From Pelagibius sp048268885 (GTDB taxonomy: Bacteria; Pseudomonadota; Alphaproteobacteria; Kiloniellales; Kiloniellaceae): DNA of 64,000 nucleotides. Below the pieces are notes generated by a model, which made no database searches, was not told the origin of the DNA, and saw only the letters and a program-made list of their open reading frames with translations. Made by a program: the position numbers and the translations under genes. The stretch's first letter is position 1. Each line of letters opens with the position of its first letter. Location: the NCBI GenBank assembly GCA_048268885.1, contig JBLWUP010000002.1, positions 248,001-312,000 of the forward strand, in the 5' to 3' direction. Shown piece by piece: positions 1 through 8,856 of the stretch.

Positions 1-2082
1 AAGTCGGCGCCGCAGTGGCCGCTGGCCAACGGCAAGGCCTTTTTCCAGGGCGAGCCGGTGGTTGCCGTGGTCGCCACCAGCCGCGCCATCGCCGAGGACG
101 CCGTCGATCTGGTGGAGATCGACTACAAGGAGCTGCCGGCGGTCGCCGACATGGAGACGGCGCTGGACCCCGAGACGCCGGTGATCCACCCGGAACTGGG
201 CGACAATCTCTGCTTCGAGCGCCGCATCGACGCCGGCGACGTGGACGGCGCCTTCGCCGAGGCGGCGGTGGTGGTCGAGGAGACCTTCCACTTCAACCGT
301 CATACCGGCGTCACGCTGGAGCCGCGCTCGATCATCTGCGACTACAACCCGGCGGAAGAGACCCTGACGCTCTACATGTCGGTGCAGTGCCCGCACATGT
401 CGAAGAACCTCTATGCCAAGCACCTCGGCCTGGACGAGGACCGAGTGCGGGTGATCTGCAAGGACGTGGGCGGCTCCTTCGGCATCAAGATCCACACCTA
501 TTCCGACGAGATGACCGCCGGCGCGCTCTCCGTCATGCTCGGCCGCCCCGTGAAGTTCGTCGCCGACCGGATCGAATCCTTCGTGACCGACATCCATGCC
601 CGGGATCACCGGGTCACCGCCCGGATGGCGTTCAACGCCGAGGGCGAGGTGACCGCCATCGACATGGACGACGTGACCGGCATCGGTCCCTATTCGGTCT
701 ACCCGCGCAGCAGCGGCATCGAGCTGAACCAGGTGGCCAACCTGACCGGCGGCCCCTACAAGCACCGCAACTACCGGGTCCGCGCCCGCGCCGTCTTCCA
801 GAACAAGGGCGTCATGTGCCAATACCGCGGCGTCGGGCATCCGATCGCCATCGCGGTGGGCGAGGCGCTGATCGACAAGGGCGCGGCGGCCCTTGGCCTG
901 GACCCCGCGGAGGTGCGCCGGCGCAGCTTTATTCCCGACGACGCCTATCCCTACACCTCGCCGTCCGGGGCGATCTACGAGCGCCAGTCCCACCGCCAGA
1001 GCCTGGACAAGCTGCTGAAGGTCATGGACTACGACGGCCTGCGCCGGGACCAGCAGGAGGCGCGCGGGCGCGGCGTCCACCGCGGCATCGGCTTCGCCAG
1101 CCTGATCGAGGTGACCAACCCCAGCCCCGCCTTCTACGGCGTCGGCGGGGCGCGCATCGCCTCGCAGGACGGCTGCACCATCCGCCTCGACCCGACCGGC
1201 GGCATCACCTGCGCGACCGGCGTGACCGAGCAGGGCCAGGGTACCGAGGCGATCATCGCGCAGATCGCGGCGACGGCGGTCGGCGTGGCGCCGCAGCATG
1301 TGCGGGTCATCACCGGCGACACCGACGTGGTGCCTTACGGCGGCGGCACCTGGGCCTCGCGCGGCGCCGGCATCGGCGGCGAAGCGGCCCTGCAGGCGGG
1401 CAAGGAACTGCGGCGCAACATTCTCAGCGTGGCCGGCGCCATCCTGCAGAGCGCGCCGGAGAGCCTGGACATCCGCGACGGCATCATCGTCGACGCCGAA
1501 GGCGGCGCGGAGCGCCTGCCGCTGGCCGAGCTGGGCCGTCTCGTCTACTTCCGCGGCGACACGCTGCCCGAAGGCCTGCAGCCGGAACTGGTCGCCACCA
1601 AGCACTACACCTCGCGCAGCTATCCCTTCGCCTTCACCAACGCGGCCCATGCCTGCCACGTGGAAGTCGACTTGGACACGGGCCTGCTGAAGCTGTTGAA
1701 CTACTGGGTGGTGGAGGACTGCGGCACGGTGATCAATCCGCTGCTGGTGGCCGAGCAGACCCGCGGCGGCGTGGTGCAGGGCCTCGGCGCGGCGCTCTAC
1801 GAGGAATGCCTCTATTCGCCGGAGGGTCAGATGATCAACGGCTCGCTGGCGGACTACCTGCTGCCGATGGCGGCGGAGATGCCTGACATCGTGGTCGAGC
1901 ACGTGACGACGCCGACCGAGACCAGCGAACTCGGCGCCAAGGGCGTGGGCGAGGCCGGCACTGCCGGCGCGCCCGGCGCGGTGATGAACGCCCTGAACGA
2001 CGCCCTGCAGCCCTTCGGGGCGCGCTTGGCGCATATGCCGTTCACGCCCGACAAGATTCTGCGGGCACTCGGTAAGATCTGA
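1..2082 (+). CDS. Xanthine dehydrogenase family molybdopterin-binding subunit (CoxL/aldehyde oxidase large chain), 5' partial
   Basis: The reading frame is already open at base 1, so the N-terminus lies outside the window; 693 codons remain. This is the Moco-carrying large subunit of a molybdenum hydroxylase that hydroxylates an aldehyde or N-heterocycle, normally with a FAD subunit and a 2Fe-2S subunit. Visible family signatures are GGSFGIK (near base 470), the CQYRGVG active-site loop (near base 818; the form I CO dehydrogenase motif AYRCSFR is absent), EQGQGTE, and the C-terminal KGVGEAG carrying the expected catalytic Glu (near base 1940). It is therefore not a true CO dehydrogenase. The next genes encode a branched-chain-type ABC importer 86 bp downstream, so the substrate is probably an imported organic molecule. 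The exact substrate cannot be read from the sequence. Confidence 0.9.
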   Translation, partial: KSAPQWPLANGKAFFQGEPVVAVVATSRAIAEDAVDLVEIDYKELPAVADMETALDPETPVIHPELGDNLCFERRIDAGDVDGAFAEAAVVVEETFHFNRHTGVTLEPRSIICDYNPAEETLTLYMSVQCPHMSKNLYAKHLGLDEDRVRVICKDVGGSFGIKIHTYSDEMTAGALSVMLGRPVKFVADRIESFVTDIHARDHRVTARMAFNAEGEVTAIDMDDVTGIGPYSVYPRSSGIELNQVANLTGGPYKHRNYRVRARAVFQNKGVMCQYRGVGHPIAIAVGEALIDKGAAALGLDPAEVRRRSFIPDDAYPYTSPSGAIYERQSHRQSLDKLLKVMDYDGLRRDQQEARGRGVHRGIGFASLIEVTNPSPAFYGVGGARIASQDGCTIRLDPTGGITCATGVTEQGQGTEAIIAQIAATAVGVAPQHVRVITGDTDVVPYGGGTWASRGAGIGGEAALQAGKELRRNILSVAGAILQSAPESLDIRDGIIVDAEGGAERLPLAELGRLVYFRGDTLPEGLQPELVATKHYTSRSYPFAFTNAAHACHVEVDLDTGLLKLLNYWVVEDCGTVINPLLVAEQTRGGVVQGLGAALYEECLYSPEGQMINGSLADYLLPMAAEMPDIVVEHVTTPTETSELGAKGVGEAGTAGAPGAVMNALNDALQPFGARLAHMPFTPDKILRALGKI

Positions 2083-2168
2083 ACAAAGAAAAGGTTGGGC
2101 AAGACGCAGGAAGCGACCCCCGAAACAAGCCCGGCCGTGGGAGCGAAATCAGTCCAAGGAGACGAGAA

Positions 2169-3443
2169 ATGGGTGACGAGGTGAAGAGCAAGTTGGGCAA
2201 GACGCCGCAGGGGTTCAGCCGGCGTTCGGTCCTCAAGACGACGGCCGCCAGTGCGGCGGCGATCGCGGCCGGCCCGGCCCTGTTCAATATCGCCAGGGCG
2301 GCCGACGACAACATCCGTATCGGCTTTCCGGTGCCGCTGACCGGTCCCTACGGCTCGGAGGCGCAGGAGCAGGCGCGCTGCGCCCAGATCGCGGTGGATC
2401 AGTTCAACGCGGCCGGCGGCCTGAATGGCCGGATGGCCGAACTGCTGGTGCGTGACGACAAGCTGAAGCCCGGCGAGGCGGCGACCCGCACGCTGGAGCT
2501 GATCGAGAAGGACAAGGTCCACTACGTCTGCGGTTCGCTGTCGGCGTCGGTGCAGCTGTCGGTGAACGCGGTGACCAAGGCGCGCGGCATCATCTATGTC
2601 TCGATCTCGCAGTCTGACGCCATCAACGAGGCGAAGGACTTTTCCAAGTACACCTTCCACGAGGCGATGAACCCGCATATGACGGCGGGCGCGGTGGGGC
2701 GCTACGCCTTTCCGCAGTTCGGCAAGCGCGTCGCCTTCCTGATCGCCGACTACGCCTACGGCCACGAAATGGTGCGCGGCTTCAAGCGGGCGGGCGAGCC
2801 GCACGGTATCGAGGTGGTCGCCGAGGTGACCCATCCGCTGGCCAGCAAGGACTTCTCGACCTTCCTGCCGCAGATCATGGCGGCGAAGCCGGACGTGCTC
2901 TGCCTCTGCAACTTCGGCTACGACCAGATGAACTCGCTGAAGCAGGCGACCGGTTTCGGCATGAAGCAGCAGATGCAGGTGCTGGCCCCGGCTCTGCTGT
3001 ACAACCAGCGCCGCGCCGGCGGCGCCGCCGCCTACGAGGGCGTGATCGGCGGGGCCAACTATCACTGGACCCTGGAAGACTCGGTGCCCAGCGCCAAGGC
3101 CTTCAACGATGCCTACCGCAAGGAAAACGACGGCGCGCCGCCGTCCGACTACGGCGCCTACGGCTATGCCGGCGTCGGCGCCCTGCTGGACGGGGTGAAG
3201 AAGGCGGGCACCACCGATACCGACGCGGTGATCACCGCGCTGGAGGCGCTGAAGTACGACAAGTACAAGGGAACCCAGTACTATCGGACCTGCGATCACC
3301 AGTCGGTGCAGTCGGTCTTCATCGTGAAGTCGAAGTCGGAAGCGGAGATGGCGAACGAGTACGACGTCTTCGACATCATCCATACCGACCCGGCCTCTGA
3401 GGATATCCTGCGGAGCTGCGCCGAACTGGGCCACGAGGCCTGA
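2169..3443 (+). CDS. Branched-chain-type ABC transporter substrate-binding protein (Tat-exported)
   Basis: Periplasmic binding protein of the Peripla_BP_6 (LivK/urea/amide) class, 424 aa. The N-terminus has a twin-arginine signal, SRRSVLK at residues 18-24, followed by an Ala-rich hydrophobic stretch and a likely cleavage site near ARA-AD at 43-45. The mature part starts IRIGFPVPLTGPYG, typical of this family. An AAGGAGA Shine-Dalgarno lies 7-8 nt before the ATG. It heads livHMGF and follows the molybdenum hydroxylase, so the ligand is probably the hydroxylase substrate or a related compound (inference). Tat export suggests folding before export. A hairpin follows the stop codon. Confidence 0.92.
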   Translation: MGDEVKSKLGKTPQGFSRRSVLKTTAASAAAIAAGPALFNIARAADDNIRIGFPVPLTGPYGSEAQEQARCAQIAVDQFNAAGGLNGRMAELLVRDDKLKPGEAATRTLELIEKDKVHYVCGSLSASVQLSVNAVTKARGIIYVSISQSDAINEAKDFSKYTFHEAMNPHMTAGAVGRYAFPQFGKRVAFLIADYAYGHEMVRGFKRAGEPHGIEVVAEVTHPLASKDFSTFLPQIMAAKPDVLCLCNFGYDQMNSLKQATGFGMKQQMQVLAPALLYNQRRAGGAAAYEGVIGGANYHWTLEDSVPSAKAFNDAYRKENDGAPPSDYGAYGYAGVGALLDGVKKAGTTDTDAVITALEALKYDKYKGTQYYRTCDHQSVQSVFIVKSKSEAEMANEYDVFDIIHTDPASEDILRSCAELGHEA

Positions 3444-3459
3444 CCGTCGAAGGGCTCTC

Positions 3460-3492
3460 TCCCGCCGTGCGGCGCCGGGCCATGCGGCGGGA
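3460..3492 (+). promoter_or_regulatory. Intercistronic stem-loop after the Liv-type SBP gene
   Basis: TCCCGCCG (3460-3467) pairs perfectly with CGGCGGGA (3485-3492) around a 17-nt loop. No T-run follows, so it looks like an mRNA-stabilising or attenuating hairpin between the binding-protein and permease genes rather than a full terminator. Equivalent hairpins follow the other binding-protein genes of the window. Confidence 0.5.
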
Positions 3493-3546
3493 GGAGTCCG
3501 TCTGCTGGACATTTGACATGCGATCGGCTGACAAGAGAAGCGAACG

Positions 3547-4434
3547 GTGATAGGCGGCTATCCGATTGAGTTGCTGGCCCTGCAGTTGTTCACGGGGCTG
3601 GCCTTGGGCTCCGTGTTCGTGCTGCTGGCGGTCGGCCTGTCGCTGATCTTCGGCCTGCTGACCGTGGTGAACTTCGCCCACGGCGCCTTCTACATGCTGG
3701 GCGCCTACGCGGGCGTCTTCTTCATCGGCTACCTGGGTAATTTCTGGCTGACGCTGGCGGTCGTGCCGCTGGCCGTCGGCGCGGTGGGGCTGGCGGTGGA
3801 ACGCTGGCTGGTGCGGCCGCTCTACGGCCGCGGCATCGACTACCCCCTCATGCTGACCTTCGGTCTCGCCTACGTGCTGGTCGAGGTGGTGCGCATCCTC
3901 TTCGGCGCGGAGGGCATGCCCTTCGACGCGCCCGATGCCCTGATGGGCGCGGTCGACATCGGGGTCGGCTACTTCCCGGCCTACCGCCTTTTCGTCATCG
4001 CCGCCACCGCCGCGCTGGTGCTGGCGCTCTGGCTGTTCCTGGAAAAGACCTCCTACGGCCTGGTCATTCGCGCCGGCGCGCGCGACGGCGAGATCGTGCG
4101 CGTGCTCGGCATCGACATCTCGCGCGTCTGGCTGCTGGTCTTCGCGCTGGGCACCGGCGTGGCCGGGCTGGCCGGGGTGCTTTCGGCGCCCATGCGCAGC
4201 GTCTTTCCCGACATGGGCACGACGGTGCTGGTGGAGGCCTTCGTGGTCACGGTGGTCGGCGGCATGGGCTCGCTGGCGGGCGCGGTGGTGGCCGGCCTGC
4301 TGGTCGGCATCGTGGTCAGCATGACCTCGCTCTTCGCGCCGGCCATGGCCGAGGTCTCGATGTTCGCCCTTATGGCCCTGGTGCTGCTGGTGCGCCCGCA
4401 GGGCCTCTTCGGCAAGAAGGGGCTGATGGGATGA
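3547..4434 (+). CDS. livH: Branched-chain amino acid-type ABC transporter permease LivH
   Basis: Inner-membrane permease of 295 aa, all hydrophobic helices, with the LivH hallmark of an N-terminal segment FGLLTVVNFAHGAFYMLGAY (residues about 35-54) and a C-terminal GGMGSLAGAVVAG loop (about 238-250) that contacts the ATPase. The start chosen is GTG at 3547, because it begins directly before the first helix and no ATG lies upstream in frame. The 3' end overlaps livM by ATGA. It forms the translocation pore with LivM. Confidence 0.9.
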   Translation: MIGGYPIELLALQLFTGLALGSVFVLLAVGLSLIFGLLTVVNFAHGAFYMLGAYAGVFFIGYLGNFWLTLAVVPLAVGAVGLAVERWLVRPLYGRGIDYPLMLTFGLAYVLVEVVRILFGAEGMPFDAPDALMGAVDIGVGYFPAYRLFVIAATAALVLALWLFLEKTSYGLVIRAGARDGEIVRVLGIDISRVWLLVFALGTGVAGLAGVLSAPMRSVFPDMGTTVLVEAFVVTVVGGMGSLAGAVVAGLLVGIVVSMTSLFAPAMAEVSMFALMALVLLVRPQGLFGKKGLMG

Positions 4435-5423
4435 GTCTCGCCAATCCCCAGGAAGAACTCACCGTCTCCGGCCGGCGCCTGGCCGCCCTGGTCTCGCTCA
4501 TGGCGCGTCACCGGGTGGCGGCGGTGCTCGGTTTCCTGCTGGTCTTCCCCTTCCTGCTGCCTTACGAGGCGCTGGCCGTGAACATTCTGATCTACGGCCT
4601 CTACGCCCTCGGCTTCAACATGGTGTTCGGCTACATGGGCGTGCTGTCCTTCGGCCATGCCGCCTTCTTCGGCCTGGGCAGCTACGCCACCGGCATCGTC
4701 ATCGTCCATTACGGCGTGCCTTGGTTGCCGGCGATCGGGATCGGCGTCGTGGCCGCCGGCCTCGGCGCGGCGGTGATCGGCGGCCTGGCGATCCGCACCC
4801 GCGGCATCTACTTCGCCATGGTCACCCTGGCGCTGTCGCAGTGCATCTACTACCTGGTCTATCAGATGGAGGACCTCTCGGGCGGTGAGAACGGCCTGCG
4901 CGGCGTCGACGTCTACGACCTGGGCATTCCCGGCCTCGAACTCACGCTGCTCGACCCGCTGACCAAGTACTACTTCGTCTTCGCTTTCGTCGCTCTGGCG
5001 GTCTGGTTGTTCTCGCGCCTCCTGGCCTCACCCTTCGGCGCGGTGCTGGAGGCGATCCGCGAGAACGAAAACCGGGCGCGCGCCTGCGGCACCGACGTGG
5101 CGCGCTCCAAGTGGCTCGCCTTCGTGATCTCGGGCCTGTTCTGCGGCCTCGCCGGCGCGCTGAACGCCCTTCACCTGACCATCGTTCCCATCGAATCGCT
5201 GCACTATCACACCTCCGGCCTGGCGGTGATGATGGCGCTGCTCGGCGGCATGGGCACTTTCTTCGGGCCCTTCGTCGGCGCGCTGACCTTCCTTATGCTG
5301 GAAGACGTGATCACCCTGGTCACGGTGCACTGGCAGCTCTTCGTCGGGGCCCTCTTCGTGTTCTTCGTGCTGTTCTTCCCGCGCGGGATCTGGGGCACCT
5401 TGCTGCACTGGGTGTCGCGATGA
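4431..5423 (+). CDS. livM: Branched-chain amino acid-type ABC transporter permease LivM
   Basis: Second permease subunit, 330 aa. It has a cytoplasmic N-terminal extension of about 30 residues, then multiple membrane helices and the family motifs NMVFGYMGVLSFGHAAFFGLG (near 63-83) and LLGGMGTFFGPFVGA (near 265-280). The start overlaps the livH stop (ATGA) and the stop overlaps the livG start (ATGA), so translation is probably coupled. It partners LivH. Confidence 0.9.
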   Translation: MSLANPQEELTVSGRRLAALVSLMARHRVAAVLGFLLVFPFLLPYEALAVNILIYGLYALGFNMVFGYMGVLSFGHAAFFGLGSYATGIVIVHYGVPWLPAIGIGVVAAGLGAAVIGGLAIRTRGIYFAMVTLALSQCIYYLVYQMEDLSGGENGLRGVDVYDLGIPGLELTLLDPLTKYYFVFAFVALAVWLFSRLLASPFGAVLEAIRENENRARACGTDVARSKWLAFVISGLFCGLAGALNALHLTIVPIESLHYHTSGLAVMMALLGGMGTFFGPFVGALTFLMLEDVITLVTVHWQLFVGALFVFFVLFFPRGIWGTLLHWVSR

Positions 5424-6202
5424 CAGGCGCGCAGACCAGCCGTGCCGCCGGTGGTGGCGACGAGATCCTCAGGGCCGAAGGCCTCGGCATGCGCTTCGGC
5501 GGCTTCACCGCCCTGAAGGATGTGTCGGTTGCCTTTCCCGATGGCCAGCTCACCGCCATCATCGGCCCCAACGGCGCCGGCAAGAGCACCTTCTTCAACC
5601 TCATCTCCGGCGCCTTTGCGCCCAGCGAGGGCCGCATCTACTTCCGCGGCCGCGACATCACCGGCACTCCGCAGCACCGCTTCGCGCGCCTCGGCATCGC
5701 CAAGTCGTTCCAGATCACCAATGTCTTTCCCCAGCTGACGGCGCTGGAGAACGTGCGCTTCGCCATCCAGTGCATGAAACAGCGCTTCAATGTGTGGACG
5801 CCGCGCCATCGCTTCGCCGAGATGACCGAGCGGGCGGCCGAATTGCTGGAGATGGTCGGCCTCGACCGGCATCGCCACCGCCTGGCCATGAACCTGGCGC
5901 ACGGCGAACAGCGGGCGCTGGAGATCGCGCTGGCCCTGGCCTGCGATCCGGCGCTGCTGCTGCTCGACGAGCCGACGGCCGGGATGAGCCCGGAAGAGAC
6001 CACGGCGATGATGGACCTCATCACCCGCCTCGCCGCAGAACGCACGGTGATCCTGGTGGAGCACAAGATGAAGCTGGTGATGGGCATTTCCAACCGGCTC
6101 ATCGTGCTGCATCACGGCGAACTGCTGGCCGAGGGCACGCCGGACGAGGTGCGCACCAACGACGAGGTGCGCCGGGTCTATCTGGGCCAGGGCGATCACT
6201 GA
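5420..6202 (+). CDS. livG: Branched-chain amino acid-type ABC transporter ATPase LivG
   Basis: Cytoplasmic ATP-binding subunit, 260 aa. Walker A GPNGAGKST, Walker B LLLLDEPTAGMSPEE and H-loop VEHKM are all present; the signature is LAHGEQR, the usual LivG variant of LSGGQ. An open frame extends further upstream, but ATG 5420 is chosen because it overlaps the livM stop (ATGA) and gives normal family length. It pairs with LivF to drive transport. Confidence 0.92.
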   Translation: MTGAQTSRAAGGGDEILRAEGLGMRFGGFTALKDVSVAFPDGQLTAIIGPNGAGKSTFFNLISGAFAPSEGRIYFRGRDITGTPQHRFARLGIAKSFQITNVFPQLTALENVRFAIQCMKQRFNVWTPRHRFAEMTERAAELLEMVGLDRHRHRLAMNLAHGEQRALEIALALACDPALLLLDEPTAGMSPEETTAMMDLITRLAAERTVILVEHKMKLVMGISNRLIVLHHGELLAEGTPDEVRTNDEVRRVYLGQGDH

Positions 6203-6921
6203 TGCCGGCCCCGATGCTTAAAGTCGACGACCTTCACGCCTGGTACGACCACAGCCACATCCTGCAGGGCGTGAGCCTGGAGGCGCGCGCCGGGGAGATC
6301 GTCTCCATCATCGGGCGCAACGGCGCGGGCAAGACCACCACCCTGCGCACCATCATGGGGCTGGTGAAGAAGTGCCGCGGCGACGTCGCCTTCGACGGCG
6401 AACCCGGGCTGCTCGGCCGCCCGGCGCACGCCCGCTACCGCCTGGGCCTCGGCTACGTGCCGGAGGACCGCCGCATCGTGCCGGGCCTGACGGTGCGCGA
6501 GAACCTGCGCCTCGGCCTGGTTTCCTCGCCGCTGAAGCGAAAGGAGGCGGAGGTCATCGACCGCATCGCCGAAACCTTCCCGCGGCTGAAGGAACGCCTC
6601 GACCAGGTCGCCGAGACCATGTCCGGCGGCGAGCAGCAGATGCTGGCCATCGCCCGCGCGACGGCCTCCAACCCGCGCATGGTGATGCTCGACGAGCCCT
6701 CGGAAGGCATCATGCCGGTGCTGGTCGACGAGATGTTCGAGCTCTTCGCCCGTCTGAAGCAGGAAGGCACGACCATCCTGCTGGTCGAGCAGAACGTGGA
6801 GCGCGCGCTCTCGATCTCCGACCGCGCCTACATCATGGACCACGGCGTCATCGTCCACGAGGCGCCGGCCGCCGCCCTGCTGGCGGACAAGGAAATCCAG
6901 GACCGCTACTGCTCGGTCTAG
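6202..6921 (+). CDS. livF: Branched-chain amino acid-type ABC transporter ATPase LivF
   Basis: Second ATPase, 239 aa, with Walker A GRNGAGKTT, signature MSGGEQQMLAIARA, Walker B MVMLDEPSEGI and H-loop replaced by VEQNVE as is usual in LivF. The start ATG overlaps the livG stop by one base (TGATG), giving the normal length. It ends the transporter operon; the next gene, a GntR regulator, has its own promoter 130 bp downstream. Confidence 0.92.
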   Translation: MPAPMLKVDDLHAWYDHSHILQGVSLEARAGEIVSIIGRNGAGKTTTLRTIMGLVKKCRGDVAFDGEPGLLGRPAHARYRLGLGYVPEDRRIVPGLTVRENLRLGLVSSPLKRKEAEVIDRIAETFPRLKERLDQVAETMSGGEQQMLAIARATASNPRMVMLDEPSEGIMPVLVDEMFELFARLKQEGTTILLVEQNVERALSISDRAYIMDHGVIVHEAPAAALLADKEIQDRYCSV

Positions 6922-7052
6922 CCGAATCCGGTTTCCGCTTCCCGAAACTTCCTTGTTCCTGCGCGCGCTGCGCGGCCTGTTCCGCCGTGGTCGGCGTGGC
7001 TTCCCGCCAAAGGTCACCGTTTGTGTGCGGGCTTTTTCCCGTAAAACAAGGC

Positions 7053-7082
7053 TTGTCAGCGTCGAAGTGGGGACCCAATAAT
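7053..7082 (+). promoter_or_regulatory. Predicted sigma70-type promoter of the FCD regulator gene
   Basis: TTGTCA (7053-7058), an 18-nt spacer, then AATAAT (7077-7082, five of six matches to TATAAT). It lies 36 bp before the GTG start of the GntR gene and abuts the palindrome at 7083-7104, so the transcription start would fall inside the operator. Confidence 0.5.
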
Positions 7083-7104
7083 GGGACCAATAAAATATGG
7101 TCCC
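7083..7104. promoter_or_regulatory. Candidate operator, perfect inverted repeat GGGACCA-N8-TGGTCCC
   Basis: GGGACCA (7083-7089) and TGGTCCC (7098-7104) are exact reverse complements around ATAAAATA. An extra half site GGGACC lies at 7070-7075. The position between the -10 box and the GTG start of the FCD-type GntR gene fits autorepression. GntR/FadR proteins bind short GT-AC palindromes of this size; the assignment to this protein is inference. Confidence 0.55.
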
Positions 7105-7118
7105 GTAAGAGGCGCGCC

Positions 7119-7835
7119 GTGACACAGGAAGGCAAAACCCCGCAACGCAACTCCAGCCTGGCGCTGGAGCGGATGCGGGCGATCGTCGATCAGTTCGAAA
7201 GCGAGGGGCGGCGACAGCTGCCCACCGAGCGGGAACTGGCCGAGCAGATCGGCGTCGGCCGCCGGGCGGTGCGCCGGGCCCTCGAAGTCCTGGAAGCGGA
7301 AGAGCGCATCTGGCGCCGCCAGGGGGCCGGCACCTTCATCGGCGCGGAGCCGCACCAGCCGGAGCGGCACCTGAAGAAGCTGCCGGAAGTGACCAACATG
7401 CTGGAGGTCATGGAGGTGCGCCTGCGGCTGGAGCCGGCCCTGGCGCAGCTCGCCGCCCTGCGCGCCAGCCCCGCCGACGTCGCTTGGATGCGCCAGCTGG
7501 CGGCCAAGGTCGCCGCCGCCGACGACATGGACAGCCGCGAGCTGTGGGACAGCGCGCTGCACCGGGCGATCGCGACGGTCGCCGGCAACAAGCTGTTCCT
7601 GGCGCTGTTCGACGTGGTCGACCGGGTGCGCCAGGACGAGACCTGGCGCCATATCCGCGAGGGGCTGCGCAACGAGCAGACCGCCAGCCTCTCCAAGTCG
7701 CAGCATCTGGAGGTGCTGGACGCCATCGGGCGGCGCGACCCCGTCGCCGCCGAGAAGGCCATGCGCGAGCACCTGCTCGCCTTGCAGGAACGCCTGCTGC
7801 TGCAGACCCCGGGCGCCCTGAGCGATGCCGGCTGA
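7119..7835 (+). CDS. FCD-domain GntR (FadR subfamily) transcriptional regulator
   Basis: Regulator of 238 aa: winged helix-turn-helix at about residues 12-78 (LPTERELAEQIGVGRRAVRR is the recognition region) and an all-helical FCD ligand domain at about 92-225, including the SALHRAIATVAGNKLF segment where FCD proteins carry metal-binding His. The open frame continues upstream, but GTG 7119 is chosen because it is the first start after the predicted promoter and operator and gives usual family length. The 3' end overlaps the following peptide-transporter ATPase gene, so it probably controls that operon and itself. The effector is unknown. Confidence 0.85.
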   Translation: MTQEGKTPQRNSSLALERMRAIVDQFESEGRRQLPTERELAEQIGVGRRAVRRALEVLEAEERIWRRQGAGTFIGAEPHQPERHLKKLPEVTNMLEVMEVRLRLEPALAQLAALRASPADVAWMRQLAAKVAAADDMDSRELWDSALHRAIATVAGNKLFLALFDVVDRVRQDETWRHIREGLRNEQTASLSKSQHLEVLDAIGRRDPVAAEKAMREHLLALQERLLLQTPGALSDAG

Positions 7836-8856
7836 GGCCGCCCTCGCCCCGGCCAAGACCTCCCGGCAGGCCGCGCTGCTGGCGGTCGAGAATCTCGCGC
7901 TCCGCCTGAAGGGTGGCCAGGCCAACATCGTCGACCGCGTTTCCTTCGAGGTCGCGCCCGGCGAGACCCTCTGCATCGTCGGCGAGAGCGGCTGCGGCAA
8001 GTCGGTGACGGCGCTGTCGCTCATGGGGCTGCTGCCGATGCCGCCGATCGAGATCGTCTCCGGCAGCGCGCATTTTGACGGCCGCGACCTCCTGCAGTTG
8101 TCGCCGAAGCAGATGAGCGAGATCCGCGGCGACCGCATCGCGATGATCTTCCAGGAGCCGATGACGTCGCTGAACCCGGTCTACCGGATCGGCGACCAGA
8201 TCGCCGAGGTGGTGCTGCGTCACCGCGCCGTCGGCAAGGCCCAGGCCCGCGCCCGCGCCTTGGAAATGCTGGAGCGGGTGAAGATCCCCGCGGCCGAACA
8301 GCGGCTCGACGAATACCCGCACCAGCTCTCCGGCGGCATGCGCCAGCGGGTGATGATCGCCATGGCGCTGGCCAACGACCCGGCGCTGCTGATCGCCGAC
8401 GAGCCGACCACGGCGCTGGACGTCACGATCCAGGCGCAGATCCTGGAGCTGATCCGTACACTGCAGCGGGAAAGCGGCACCTCCCTCATCATGATCACCC
8501 ACGACCTGGGCGTGGTGGCGGAGGTCGCCGACCGCGTCGCCGTCATGTACGCCGGCCACGTCGTCGAGCAGGGCCCGGTCGACGCGATCTTCGACGATCC
8601 TCAGCATCCCTACACCATCGGCCTGATGAACTCGGTGCCTGCGCTGGGCGGACGGCACGGACGCCTGACCACCATCCCCGGCATGGTGCCGTTGATCGAC
8701 GCCATGCCGGCGGGCTGCCGCTTCGCGCCGCGCTGCCCCTTCGCCACCGCGGCCTGCAGCGAGGCGGTGCCGGCGCTGCGCGACATCGGCGCCGGGCACG
8801 CGGCCGCCTGCATTCACGCACCGCTCGAGACGGCTTTCGCGGAGGCCACGCCATGA
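7825..8856 (+). CDS. Oligo/dipeptide ABC transporter ATPase, DppD/OppD type
   Basis: ATPase of 343 aa with Walker A GESGCGKS, signature LSGGMRQRV, Walker B LLIADEPTTALD, H-loop ITHDLG, and the C-terminal oligopeptide-ABC extension with a Cys-rich segment (CRFAPRCPFATAAC, about residues 294-307) typical of DppD/OppD. The start ATG lies inside the regulator's last codons (11-bp overlap), indicating one transcript. It partners the next ATPase. Confidence 0.9.
   Translation: MPAEAALAPAKTSRQAALLAVENLALRLKGGQANIVDRVSFEVAPGETLCIVGESGCGKSVTALSLMGLLPMPPIEIVSGSAHFDGRDLLQLSPKQMSEIRGDRIAMIFQEPMTSLNPVYRIGDQIAEVVLRHRAVGKAQARARALEMLERVKIPAAEQRLDEYPHQLSGGMRQRVMIAMALANDPALLIADEPTTALDVTIQAQILELIRTLQRESGTSLIMITHDLGVVAEVADRVAVMYAGHVVEQGPVDAIFDDPQHPYTIGLMNSVPALGGRHGRLTTIPGMVPLIDAMPAGCRFAPRCPFATAACSEAVPALRDIGAGHAAACIHAPLETAFAEATP

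Noticed and set aside
1..2082. CO dehydrogenase large subunit
   Set aside because: The CO-specific AYRCSFR loop is absent (CQYRGVG instead), so only the broader molybdenum hydroxylase family is assigned.
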